NCBI GenBank assembly: GCA_036346405.1
Contig: CM070568.1
Span: forward strand, 32,220,870 to 32,284,869
From: Phyllostachys edulis
Taxonomy: Eukaryota; Streptophyta; Magnoliopsida; Poales; Poaceae
Length of the DNA: 64,000 bases
Direction of reading: 5' to 3'
Made by a program: the position numbers and the translations under genes. Under the pieces are notes generated by a model. That model had not been told where the DNA came from. It saw only the letters and a program-made list of their open reading frames with translations, and did not search any database. Within the stretch, counting starts at the first letter, position 1; each line of letters starts with the position of its first letter. Below are positions 47,087-58,030 of this stretch, in pieces.

Positions 47087-47443
47087 CTTTGGAACCTGGT
47101 GATTTTGTATGGTTACATTTGAGAAAAGATAGGTTCCCCGAGTTGAGAAAGTCGAAGTTAATGCCTAGAGCTGATGGTCCATTTAAGGTGTTAAAAAAGA
47201 TTAATGATAATGCCTATAAGCTGGATTTGCCTTCAAATTTCGGGGTTAGCCCCACTTTTAATATTTCAGATTTGAAGCCATATGTGGGCGGAGAAGATGA
47301 GCTTGAGTCGAGGATGACTCAAATTCAAGAGGGGGAGGATGATGAGGACATTACTCCTTCAGATACACGCACTACACAAAATCCTCCAGATCCGGTTGCT
47401 GAACTACAAGGTCCTATGACAAGAGCTCATGCACGTCACTTAA
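47087..47443 (+). pseudogene. Chromovirus 1 integrase C-terminus and tail
   Basis: Reads LEPGDFVWLHLRKDRFPELR, KSKLMPRADGPFKVLKK, FNISDLKPYVGGEDELE, then an acidic part (EGEDDEDITPS) and GPMTRAHARHL, where solo LTR C inserted. The last piece, LNLEVSSFLGANNL, continues at 51238. I see no canonical chromodomain; the GPMTRA tail is of the kind found in CRM-like elements. Confidence 0.85.
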
Positions 47444-50400
47444 TGCAACTCTATCTAAAAATTCCTCAAGGACTTACCTTTTGTTTTCTAAAAACCAACC
47501 CGCACTATTCCTTGGGCCCGAACCCAAACCTCCTGGTTGAACCCGACCAACTTTCCAATCAGACCAGGTCCGAAATAACACAAAGTGTTTTTGGGCCGTT
47601 GGATTTGGAATCAACCGTCCAGATCAAACGGGTCGTTCGGACCGTCCGAACGAATGCACAATCTAGGTCGCTCAATTTTGATCAGATCATCCAAGCATGC
47701 ATGCGTGCACACCGTCAGATCTTGATCGGACCAACCAAATCAAGTGGGCCGTTCGGACCGTTCGAACAACACACTCGATCAGGACCGTCCATTTCAAATC
47801 GAACCGTTGAAATGCTTATACTCGAGCGACCCTCCTTTGTTTCGTTGACCTGTGGGTCCCACCCACAGGCATCGTCGTTTGCCTCGCCTCACCGCGCAAG
47901 TGCACGACCGCGCACGAGAGCTCCACCACTGCCCATGGTTTCATCTCACCGCCACCGGTTTTTGACTATCAACCACCTCCATTAACTTTGCATCACCTCC
48001 CCAGTCACCTTCGCACCCACTCCTGCCCGGACGAAGCCCATCCCTGCCCGTACGCCAACAGGATCTCCAAGAGCTCTACTGCCCTTGCCCGAGCTCCACC
48101 TCATCCATCTCTGCATCTCGTCTTTTCCAAGCTTATGCGCTCACTAACTCCTTCTCTCATCCACTCAATCGAGCTCTAGAGCTCGAAGAGCGAAAACCCT
48201 AAAACGGTCGTGCGCCACCGCCTCCATTGCCGGCAAACTAAAGGGTTCCTAGTCATTCCTATCACGTCACTTTGTGTCCAAGTGCACTAGTATTCTTTTC
48301 CCTTACTCAATTTGATTTTTGAATCACAGGAGCTCCTGAATTGAGTCGTCTTCCTCATCTCCGGTCGAAACCGCAGCTCACCGTCGGCAGCTGTCTCTGA
48401 CCATGTCTGGACCTCTGCGTCATTCCAGTATACTCCTGGTAGCCCGCAGATGCTCATGCGTGCACTCTTTAGCCGAGAACGTTGCTCAATTGCGTTGTTA
48501 CCTTTTTGCCGTAACGGCTCCTCCGCTCGTTGCCGATGCGCCACCGCGTTGAGCCACCTAAGGCCACGCCACTGGTGCCGGCGGGTGCGCAATAGTATTG
48601 TGACCCCATTTTGACCACTCTCCGGCACCGTCGAGCTCCACATCGTCAGTGAATCGCACGGGCGCTCGTGCCACCGCGCAACACAACGATGACAAGCACT
48701 GCAGCTCACCATCATCGTGTCTAATTACAGCCATTAGGGCTAATCCAATCTTCAACTGCTTAGTTAGTTCTGATGAATCACTGACGTGTGGGACCGAGTC
48801 ATTAGTTTAAAAGAAAACTTAAATCAAAACGTTTTCTCGATAGAGTCTATGACATGTGGGCCCCACAACTTTAGTGCACAGTGAAACCACCCGTGAACCC
48901 GTGCGCCACATGTATAGACTACTGGTCTATAAACTGTGCTCGTGGACCTTTTCACTAACAGTGGACCCCACATGTCAGTGTAGCCGAAAATCAAATGTGA
49001 AATAGAAAGTACGTCTTCAGTTATGAGGAGAATACGTTTATCTTTTGGAAAGGCGTAAACCTCTTTAGAACATGCGCGAGATTACGCTTTCTCCATTGGA
49101 AAGCGTATTTCTCAATTTTATTTGATTTCCTTAGCCGAACCAAATTAAAATCTTAATAACTTTTGCTAGGAAACTCCAAATTGAATGAAATTTATCTCTA
49201 AATTCATCTAAAATCATAATCTACCTATTTTTGTAAAAATATTTGTTTTTGGTTGCTGTTTATTTTGTTGGATGTTATTTAATTCGTTTCTGACTCTTTT
49301 TAGACTTCGATTATTCGGGTTATATTTGCGACGATCAATCTACCATACCTCCAGAACATCAGGAGCAAGGCAAGCACCCCCTTTGATCATGTTGATCCCA
49401 GTATTTTAATTATTGTACTTTGTTTTTGCAGATCCTCTTATGCTTGCATGTATGTTTGTATGAAAATTGCTATGTTTGGAAAAAATTGGTAGTTGTAGAT
49501 CCGACTTGCTGCATATGCCTCCTTGAAATATTGATTCCTTACTGTTGTAACCTTTAGAATATGGGTTAGACAATAGATGATGTCAATTGGAAAAAATTTT
49601 AGTACGATTGTTGTACAAATGCAACTAGAGCAATAGAATTTCTGAAAATTAATTAAGGGACAATATGATAATTTGTGACTTTGGGATTATTTTGAAAAAT
49701 GTCCAGAGGAGTTACCTCTGTTATTTTATATGAAAATGACATGAAAACTTTAGTCTTTAGACACGGGCGAGTTATGTTGTATTCTGAAAGAGTGAGGAGT
49801 GTAACTCACTAGTAGATAGGGTGGAGTTCTCGCCCGTAGTCGATTAAGGACTGAAGTTAGAAAATCCGGGACTAATACCTAATCGTACAACCATATGTGC
49901 TAGTATGGGATAGCCGTAGCTAACTAAGTTATCAAAATCTTAGCCTTGCACGACAGTAGGCAAAAGTAGTGCGCTCATTGCCGAAGGACTAGCATGCTGA
50001 CACAATTGCGGATGCCTCACTTCGACGGGTTTCTATCCGGGCGAAGTGAGGGACTCACTCAACGGGTTTCTATCCGTGTGAGTGAGGCTCCTCATTCAAT
50101 GTGTACTTTTATTATTATTATTATTTTCTCGATGGATGGGGATAATGATTCGCAGGGCTAGTGCAAAGTTAGGACAAGATAATGTAAAGGCTGCGTCGCG
50201 AACTCTAGGCTGCTTACCTTCGGTAGTGAGCAATGATATAGAGATATTCTAGATAACTAGAATACCGCGTACTATGGGTAAAGTTGTACATCTCTGCAGA
50301 GTAATAAACTATTCGAATAGCCGCGCTCGCGGTCAAGAGCGTGCTTAGTGCGGCTGGTATGGCGGTAGCTTTGCTTTTCAAAACTGATTTGTCATAAATG

Positions 50401-51232
50401 ATCGAGGTAATAACATGGGGTTTTTCATTTGTTGAGTTAACTGCCATTTCTATGGCCTTGTTGCTATGTCTATAGCGAATCGCTATTTTATGACTGATTT
50501 GTTATTTCAGAAAGGTGATTGTCATTTCTATGGTTGAACATGAATTTGTCAGTGCTATTTCTATGGCGAAACTTGATTATATTTTTGCTTGCAACCGATT
50601 AGGGTTGTGGGTGTTGTTGTTACTTGTTCAGTTACTTTACTTACTGTCATGTACTTACTTTTTCCTAAACTGTTCTTTCAAATGCCGTTACAAATTACTA
50701 CCTATGATCTATTGCAAATGAAACTGGCTTTGAGCAAAATAACTTATAGAGTAGAGCCATTCATATGTCAGCCTTGCATCTAATATAATTTTTGCGATAC
50801 ACTACAAGTCTTGCTGAGTACACAAGTACTCAATCTTGCTGTTGTTGTTGGTTTAGAATTTGCAGATGAGCCGATACCAGACGAGAGTTCCTTGCACCTA
50901 GCACTGAGAGGTTTGGTGATAGGTCTACTTAGGCCTTGTTCCTTGTTGGTTGCCTAAGGGATTGTATGGGCATACCGTTGGACTTTTGCTACTAATACTA
51001 TGTCTTCCGCTACTATTTACTTTCTCTGATGACTACTTTTATTTGGCCGGTCAGCCGTTGTTTTAATAATTGTTTTAATAGCTTAAGTAGAATATCCCTG
51101 TTGCTTTACTTTAGAATGTTATTGTATGGATATGATGCCAGACGATGTGAATGTGTGTGCTAGCCTTTAATCATGGGACTAGCACTGTATACACATAAGA
51201 TCTTCGGGTATTCCACGCCCGGGGGTCTGACA
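47444..51232 (+). repeat. Solo LTR C (large gypsy-type)
   Basis: TGCAACTC to GGGGTCTGACA, 3,789 bp, perfect duplication CTTAA (47439-47443, 51233-51237). The empty site is seen in copy 2 (about 61130). Its termini differ from A and B, but it shares the three-hairpin module. The first 540 bp are open in the pol frame by chance. Confidence 0.9.
50213..50831 (+). other. Three-hairpin covarying module, copy C
   Basis: Hairpin 1 CTTAC-CTTCGGTA-GTGAG (50213-50230); CTCTGCAGAG (50292-50301); CTATTCGAATAG (50309-50320); hairpin 2 CGCGCTC-GCGGTCAA-GAGCGTG (50322-50343); hairpin 3 GAGTAC-ACAA-GTACTC (50816-50831). Confidence 0.7.
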
Positions 51233-51237
51233 CTTAA

Positions 51238-51365
51238 ATCTTGAGGTGAGCTCGTTTCTAGGTGCTAATAATTTATCTATGCAGAATGGTATACGACCTA
51301 ATAATTGTGATCTTTTGTTACTTAGGAATAATGGGGAGGATCCCTCAAGTCCTAGTCATCTACGC
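51238..51365 (+). pseudogene. Chromovirus 1 polyprotein last segment
   Basis: EVSSFLGANNLSMQNGIRPN, CDLLLLRNNGEDPSSP: nearly identical to 61143-61262 in copy 2. It is continuous with the 3' LTR side. The frame stays open to 51615, overlapping the LTR, as described for CRM-like elements. Confidence 0.8.
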
Positions 51366-51996
51366 CAATACATAGAAGGGAATCATGGAGAGGAGGAGCC
51401 ACTCACGGCAAGGGAAACAACAAGGACTTCATTTAGTTCGATCGTCTCCTCCATTCAGCTGCATTCAAGTCTACTTCATCAGGCCAATGAATTTAGGTTT
51501 ATTATCCATGGTGCTGCGACACCTTTTATTTTGGGCCATGGGCCTTGTATTGCTTGGGCCCAAGGGGAAGGCGTCACCCTAGTTCGGCCACCACCTTGGC
51601 CGACGCCCCCCCCCTAGGGCACCCACCTCCTGGCCGCAACTCCTCATATAGGAGCCACCGCCCCTTTTACAAGACCCGGGTTTCTTTTTAGATTATTCTG
51701 CATAGCAGTTTCACCGCATGTTCGGTTTGAGGAACCCCAACTTTGTGAGCTTAATCAATATTCGCAATACAATTTCAGATTGCATCTTCTACTCTCTTGC
51801 TTGTGTTCTCGATTTGCTTGCAGGAGATAGCCTTCTTGGCGACGTCAACCGCGTTCGGCACGGCTAATAACCATCGGAGCAGTGGTGCAATGATTGCGAG
51901 GGGTTCGATCCGTTTTAGTCGGAGCCTTTGGATCATCAACATCATGTTCTCCACAATCGACATATCACTACCGTTCGGAAGATCGGGCCACAATCA
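51366..51996 (+). repeat. 3' LTR of chromovirus 1 (left edge approximate)
   Basis: Its right 350 bp match 61500-61834 of copy 2 (GATTATTCT, GTTCGGTTTGAG, TATTCGCAATACAATT, CGGAAGATCGGG). The exact start is not resolved because the family's LTR start is unclear. After it the antisense gene of the TAT element resumes. Confidence 0.7.
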
Positions 51997-54164
51997 CATT
52001 ACGGTCCTTGGCTTGATACCTCTGTTCAAGCTTAGTTATTATGGCTTCCTTAGCCATAACCCCCATCTCAATATTCTCCAATTCTGTCAAATATGATAAG
52101 GGGAGAAGTTGATAAACAACGAGGAATAAGGTAACAAGCAAAAAATGGGAATAAAAAGTCAAGAAAAAGTACTTACTCTGTAGTTCGGAGTTTTTCTTTT
52201 CCAAAGAAGTCAGTCGCTGGGTCAGTTCTCCGACCACAGTGACGTTCTCAAACATATGCTATAAAAAATATATAGTAAACTTCTTTAAGTTTTAGATAAA
52301 ACTTCATGGAAATGCCATAAAAGTGGTCATAATGTATTTACCTGAATCGCTTTGTCCGCATATTTGGAGTAAGAAGTCCTAGAATCTGTCTTTGATCGAC
52401 AGTCTAGGATTTTCCTTCAAGCCTCGTCGAGTCTTTTTTCATCAAAGACTCAAGGTTGGTTGGGGATATCACTAAGATGAGGAGACCTGCTAACTGAAGG
52501 AGAACTCCTCCCCACAAGATCAATCACCTCAATCATTTCAACCTCAGCCTCCAAAGGTGGGGTCGGAGCCGCCAAGGGTTCCTGAGCAGGCATTGGTGCT
52601 TCCACCCGCTCGGGGGGCTGGCTCGACAATCCTTTCCTCAGGTGTTTCCTCTTGAGGGGTGCTCTGATCAGGAACGACTAGAACACCAGAGAATCTATAA
52701 AAATAGAAGAAAGGAGGATGAAGATTTTCGAATACAAGAAAAACTAAAGGTATGAATTTATGTAAACTCTTTATTTTACATACCTGGTCTTCTTGGTTTT
52801 AATTTCGAAATGCCTGGAGCAAAGTCTAGAGCACTTGCCTTCCTTTTCTTCTTTTCAACCAATTCCACCAGATCCAATCTGGTAGGGCTGGTTAGACCCC
52901 TCATATCCTCCGACAGGAGATCAAAAATAATATCCTCGACCATTTAGTCGAAAATAAATACTTCGACCATCTGTTCGGAGATTGTGGTTTCGTCGACCTC
53001 CAGAACAGTTGCTTCAGGAGCAATTGACTACTCGTTCACGACCACCCTAGAGTCTATGACCACCACAGCTTCGGTTTGCGGATTCGCCTTATCTCCCGCC
53101 TGATTATAAATCAAGTTTAGTTTGGCGATGAAATTCTTCATCAAACAATGTATATTTCTTTTGGACGCTCTTCCTACCTCCGAGGGACCACCATCTTGAT
53201 TGGTCATTGGGGCAGAATTGGTCGGAGAATCAATTGGTTCGCAACTCTCGGTGAACTCGTTGATCTTCAATCTGACCGACTGCACATCAAAGGGGTATTA
53301 TAGCAACCGATCAGAAAATACATGAATGATGCAAAAAAAAAAGTTGTTATTTTTTACCTTAAGCCTTTGTATTCTCTCTTCTAAAGAGACAATAGCCAAA
53401 ATCTGGGGGAAATCAGCCTTGTCATCAAGCTCCCCAACGCAGATTATTTTGATCCAATCCCTGACCTCTTCAGGGAAAAGGACTATAAAAAAATGAGAGA
53501 CTTTAAGGTTACGAAATAATCAACCAAAATAAACAAAGCTGGTTGGGATTTTTTAGGACTTACCTTCTGAAGAGTCCTTAGTCGCATCGTCCCGACCAAT
53601 GTACCAGACCATGGAATGTGCCCAGGACTTCAAAGGACTAATCCAGCGCATGGAGAAATCCCTTACCACATGCTAGGAAGTTTAGACCCCTGATGTTAAG
53701 GTGTTGGTGTCACGACCGGAACTCCCAAGTCCTCCTAGGAGGTCCTTCAGGACCACCCGAGTGGCCAAGACCACCCGAGGGGTTCCACAAGACCACCCGG
53801 AGGACCGAGAGTGGTCATGAGGCTCAGGATCTCCCCTAGGCCCACGCCCAAACCTGAAGGAGGTCGTGAGACCAGGGATCAGCTCAAGACCTCTGTGCAA
53901 CCGAGCTAGTTGCAAGATCAGCTACTAGCTCACACAGTAACAAAAATGGTGACATCCACAACATGAACTTTATTAATAAAATATCAATAGAGTTGCTTAC
54001 AAAAGCGGCTTAGGAGCCGAACATAAAATACAACGGAACAACAAGAGTGGCAATCCATCCAACTCGCCACAGGCAACTGGCTGGAGGGCACAACCTAGTC
54101 GTTTTGGTCTTCCTCCTCGCTGTCGACGTCTTCTCCTGCTCAAAAGATTACATCAAGCAAGAGT

Positions 54165-54629
54165 GAGCACAACAACCGTGCTCGCAAGTCACACCCGTGG
54201 AGTAACAGATTTTAATGTATGCATGGATGTTTTAAAGGAGGTCTTATGGGGTTAATTTGCACACAGCCAAGTTTCTTTTAAATACTCATACTAAGTTCCA
54301 AGGCAGTTACACTTATAATTAAAATTCATTTTCCAAAATTCAATTTTATAGTTGGATAACTTTCATTAGCAAGTGGTGAGGGATACCCTCCTATCACAAG
54401 GCTCCCTGCCTAAACCCATTGGATAGACATCCAAAAACATTTCAAAGTCCATTTTGGAACCAAAACCATAAAGCTAACTTTGAGTGGCTTTACCAGCATG
54501 TCCATGACCGTGGACACGGCTATTCGAATAGATTTTCACTCTGCAGAGGTGTACAGCTTTACCCACATGACATGACTTCTCTAGTTTGTTTGGCATCCGT
54601 CGATACCACCACTCACTTCTGTAGGTGAG
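54165..54629 (-). other. Three-hairpin covarying module, copy D
   Basis: Minus strand: hairpin 1 CTCAC-CTACAGAA-GTGAG (54629-54612); CTCTGCAGAG (54539-54548); CTATTCGAATAG (54520-54531); hairpin 2, loop ACGGTCAT (54497-54518); hairpin 3 GAGCAC-GGTTGTT-GTGCTC (54183-54165). Confidence 0.7.
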
Positions 54630-55594
54630 AGGTCTAGAGCACGTGACAAGGCCTTTACAATGCGCCATTCCACCGCAGTTCCCCCTCGCTAAGGTTTCAC
54701 CCCCTTTGGACTAACCATGCGTAGGGTTCAGGCCCCCTCTTGCGCCAGTGGAAAAACATAGGTCATAAAAGACCACCCACACATCCAAATGGAACAACTG
54801 CGGTGGAACTTTGCAAATTAGTCAGCCAGGTCCTGCCCATACAGGACATGTGGTTGCACGATGTGGCTAGCAAAGGAACGCTCAAAGGTCGGTCCTCAAC
54901 TGACTTGGGCGACTTCCACAAAACCCCTGAGCCTCAACCCTACCCGAGTTGGGCCAGTGCACAAACCTGCACCAACCAAGCAACCAGTTTGCCTAAGTCC
55001 AAACCAATTTTCTTTTTTGCTTTGCTTTTCAAAAACCCTTTTACAAATTCACATGACAACCCAATGCCATGGCTTAAAACATTTGTTAATATTGGTCTTT
55101 TGGCGGTAAAATCTCCCAAAGCAAGAGTTTTTGGTCTAAGCATGGCTAAGCATTAAATTTTTGCAACACTTCTAGCTCATACTATTGTATCAGCTAGATT
55201 TTCATCTATGGCATCAAGGGTGAATGATTCAATGTCAAATCTAGTTGTACAAAGGAAACAGGGATAACTATAAAGTTTAAAAATAGGGATTAAAATACTT
55301 GCATTGAAGTAAGCATGCAATAATCATTTGAAATGGAACTTAAATAACTTGAATTACTGGGTTCAACATGATCAAGGGTATGACTTGCCTTGTTCACAAG
55401 CTTGAGGGTCTTCTTCCTCAAGGAACTCGGGCTCCCTAGCGTCGTCGCAATCTACACGTGAGAAAGAGGCGAACTCAAATAGAGCCCAAACAAAACCCAA
55501 AGAACTCCAAAAGAAGTTCAAAACTCAAACCAACAGAGCAACGCTGCGCTAGAAACGGGCTCTCGGGAGGGAACTTGACTCGCTGGGAGGAGGT

Positions 55595-55830
55595 CCAACG
55601 AGGAGGGTGGTCTTTGCAAAAGACCTAAGAGGGTGGTCTTTATAAAAGACCAGCAAAGACCAAGAGAGTGGTCTTTGCAAAAAGGCCAACAAAGAGCGAA
55701 GGGTGATCTCTGTGAAAGAACCCAGAAGGTGATCTTTGCAGAAGAACCAAAGAGGTGGTCTTTGCAAAAGACCCAGGAAGGTGGTCTTTGCACACAGACC
55801 GAGAAGGTGGTCTTTGCAAAAAGACCATGC
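55595..55830 (-). repeat. Array of palindromic GGTCTTTGCAAAAGACC units
   Basis: About eight units of 25-35 bp, each a short hairpin GGTCTTT-GC-AAAAGACC or a variant (TATAAAAGACC, GATCTCTGTGAAAGAACC). Two more copies lie at about 56490-56540. All are inside LTR D. Confidence 0.8.
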
Positions 55831-56670
55831 GAAGGTCCTGGGGAGGATACGACTATTTCATCGTGGTCGTATGAACGAGGGAAAGAACAGGGCACAGAGG
55901 AACCTACCAAGGTCGAGAAAGGGATGGCGGAAGAAGGGGAGGTCAAGGGACGGCGGTGGTGGTTGAGGCCGGCACAAACACTCCGGTGGGACCTCCGATG
56001 GCGAGAAGGCGGCAAAGGAGGCTCCGGCGGAGTTCTGGACGACGAAGCTTCAACACAGTGCAATTGGCAAGAGCAAAAGAGTTAAGTGCGCAAAAGATGG
56101 TGAAGGAAAGCTACTTAGGCTGTTTATAGCCTGAGAGGAAAGAGAAAGAGAGTCTCTGAGAATACTCAGAGGCGCACGAGTTAAAGGTAGGTGAGGGACA
56201 GGACAGGTGTCACATCCAAATTGGTGAAGGACAAATAGGGCAAAGAATGCTGTCAAGGGAGGAGACAAAGAGAAAAACAAGGTGCCACGCAATAGTACGT
56301 AAGTGGCCGATTTAATGTGACATAACCAAAGATTAAATGCACAAGGGACTTATGTGGCAGAGAAAGTTAAGGGTGAGCGGGACTGGCAAGTGGGGCTAGT
56401 CAAACTCGGGGAAACAGTCTGGTCAAAAAAAGGGGGGTGGTCGCGACCCAGGGGAGGTCGTGACCAACAAGGGTAGCCTTGCCCGCAAAGGTGGTCTTTG
56501 CAAAAAGACCACAGAGGGGTGGTCTTTACAAAAGACCGAAAGGAGGCACGATGGCCAAGGAGGTCCTAAGGACTACGAGGTCCCAAAGGACGAGGAGGTC
56601 CAAAGGACTAAGAGGTCCTGAGGACTAAGACTAAGAGGTCCTGAGGACTAAGAAGTCCAAAGGGCTAGGA

Positions 56671-56820
56671 GGTCCTGACGGTCAGGATGAAACTAAGGGA
56701 GGTCTTGACGGTCAGGATGAAACTAAGGGAGGTCTTGACGGTCAGGATGAAACCAAGGGTGGTCTTGACGGCCAAGATGGAACCAAGGGAGGTCTTGACG
56801 GTAAAGACGAACTCATGGGA
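56671..56820 (-). repeat. 30-bp tandem repeat in LTR D
   Basis: Five units, each beginning GGTCYTGACGGTCAGGATGA, at 56671, 56701, 56731, 56761 and 56791, exactly 30 bp apart. The last two are diverged. Confidence 0.9.
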
Positions 56821-57822
56821 GGTCCGGACACAAGGGGAGGTCCAAACACAAGGGAGGTCTGGACACGAGGGGAGGTCCAAACACAGGGGAGGTCTGGACA
56901 CGAGGGAGAGCTCGAAGCGAACAGAGAAAAGGAAGAACTCCAACAAACTCCAAGAGAAACCGAACTGATTTAGTTATAGTTTGATTTAATCATTTGAAGC
57001 TCTTTTAAAATCTCAGGTTAAGCTTTGAACTCTCATCAAAACCAAATGGTTCCTTTTATTTTCAAAAATTCAAAAAGGGCTCAAAAAATCAAGGCGTTAC
57101 AGTTGGATGGCTTCAATCCATCTCCCCACCTTTCCCTCCTTCTTCACGTAGGAGCACCACCTTGGGTTTTTGACCGTCACTTTGCTGACGAAGCAGAGGC
57201 TATCACCCTTAGTGGTCATCGTGTAGAACCAGTTTTTCTTCCATAACGACAACGAAGACTTTGGGTACATACGAATGTACTCCTCAGCTTTTCCGTCATG
57301 GAGGTGCAAGATGCACTCTCCAGGTAACGCCGTCGATGTCCCCGACTTCGCCATCTTGTAGAAGTACCAGAAGACCTTCAGATCTAGCGAGATCCCCAAG
57401 TACGCTTCGCAAAGATAAATGAAGATGCTGAGGCTAGCGATCGTGTTAGGGGCAAGGTTTACCAATTCAACTTCATAGTACTCGAGGACCTTGGAGAGGA
57501 ACGGATGTGATGGTAATCTAAACCCGCACTCGATGTAAGCAAGAAAAACGAGGATTTCTCCCTCGTTTCCACTTGGAAAGTGTTATCCGACCACAGATCT
57601 CCAAGAGATCAAATTCTTGTCGGGAAGCATTCTGTTATTCTCCAAAGCCGTGAGCTTCTTCTTACTCAAATCAAAACCCAACTAGTTGGTGATTGAGCCC
57701 GACATTGTTGGATTTTTTGTGAGGAGATGAAAGAAAGTTGAAGAAAGTTCTTGGCGAGAAGGTGAAAAGGGATGGAAGCAAAATCTGAGAGCGTAAAAAC
57801 CCTAAAACAATGCGCTGTGGGG

Positions 57823-57831
57823 ATTTTATAG
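57823..57831 (-). promoter_or_regulatory. TATA box of the TAT antisense gene
   Basis: The minus strand reads CTATAAAAT, about 118 bp upstream of the ATG at 57705. It is followed by a pyrimidine-rich leader. Confidence 0.6.
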
Positions 57832-58029
57832 CTGCACCTCCTTAACTACAATGGGGAGTTGCCCAAAGTCCAACAGACACAAACCTCTCCGGTTTCCCAA
57901 ACAGTTTCTCAACTTTAAAGTGGATATGGACCACCTCATTAAATTCGCCATTAAAACGAGGATTTTCCCGATATAGATTTTCATCGGAAGGAGTTCACAT
58001 TATAGATTCACTTAAAAGTTCGGGGGCTA
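57832..58029 (+). other. TAT region before 3' LTR, with polypurine tract
   Basis: Non-coding. The probable plus-strand primer GTTCGGGGGCT lies at 58019-58028, directly before the 3' LTR. Confidence 0.6.
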
Positions 58030-58030
58030 G

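Larger units (their letters stand above)
35666..51996 (+). mobile_element. Chromovirus-type Ty3/gypsy element 1, 5'-truncated
   Basis: Gag, protease, RT, RNase H, integrase and a C-terminal tail in order, followed by a 3' LTR. Its leader (35669 on) matches that of copy 2 (about 62795-63079), but the 5' LTR and PBS are missing, so it is truncated or was deleted at the left. RT (YFDDILIYSKS) and integrase motifs are those of plant chromoviruses, and the GPMTRA tail resembles CRM/Reina-like elements; the clade is an inference. Solo LTRs E (with B inside), F and C split it, each with a clear target duplication. Confidence 0.87.
53708..57101 (-). repeat. Solo LTR D (large gypsy-type) in antisense gene
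   Basis: TGTCACGACC to GGCGTTACA in plus view, 3,394 bp, perfect duplication GTTGG (53703-53707, 57102-57106). It has the three-hairpin module at 54165-54629 and two repeat arrays (55595-55830, 56671-56820). A pseudo-coding open frame at 54740-55156 is chance. Confidence 0.92.
51997..57705 (-). pseudogene. Antisense spliced gene of TAT element (Transposase_28-type)
   Basis: Minus-strand gene between pol and the 3' LTR, with TATA box at 57823-57831 and ATG at 57705 (MSGSITN). Its first exon (57705-57102) reads LVNLAPNTIASLSIFIYLCE, LGISLDLKVFWYFYKM and WKKNWFY, matching the 'putative gypsy type transposon' (PF04195, Transposase_28) family. Solo LTR D interrupts it. Further exons have good splice sites: 53707-53564 (donor GTAAGT), 53482-53358, 53279 to about 52788, about 52690-52345, 52260-52177 and 52088-51997. 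The late exons look coiled-coil (LTQRLTSLEKKNSELQ, AKEAIITKLEQRYQAKD). The chromovirus removed the 3' end. In-frame stops (TAG after MSGSITN) show decay. The function of this gene in TAT elements is not established. Confidence 0.75.

Noticed and set aside
47444..47985. Extension of the chromovirus pol frame to 47985
   Set aside because: The frame runs by chance into solo LTR C; the perfect CTTAA duplication places the boundary at 47444.
54740..55156. 138-residue plus-strand frame in solo LTR D
   Set aside because: No family features, antisense to the LTR and inside non-coding repeat DNA.
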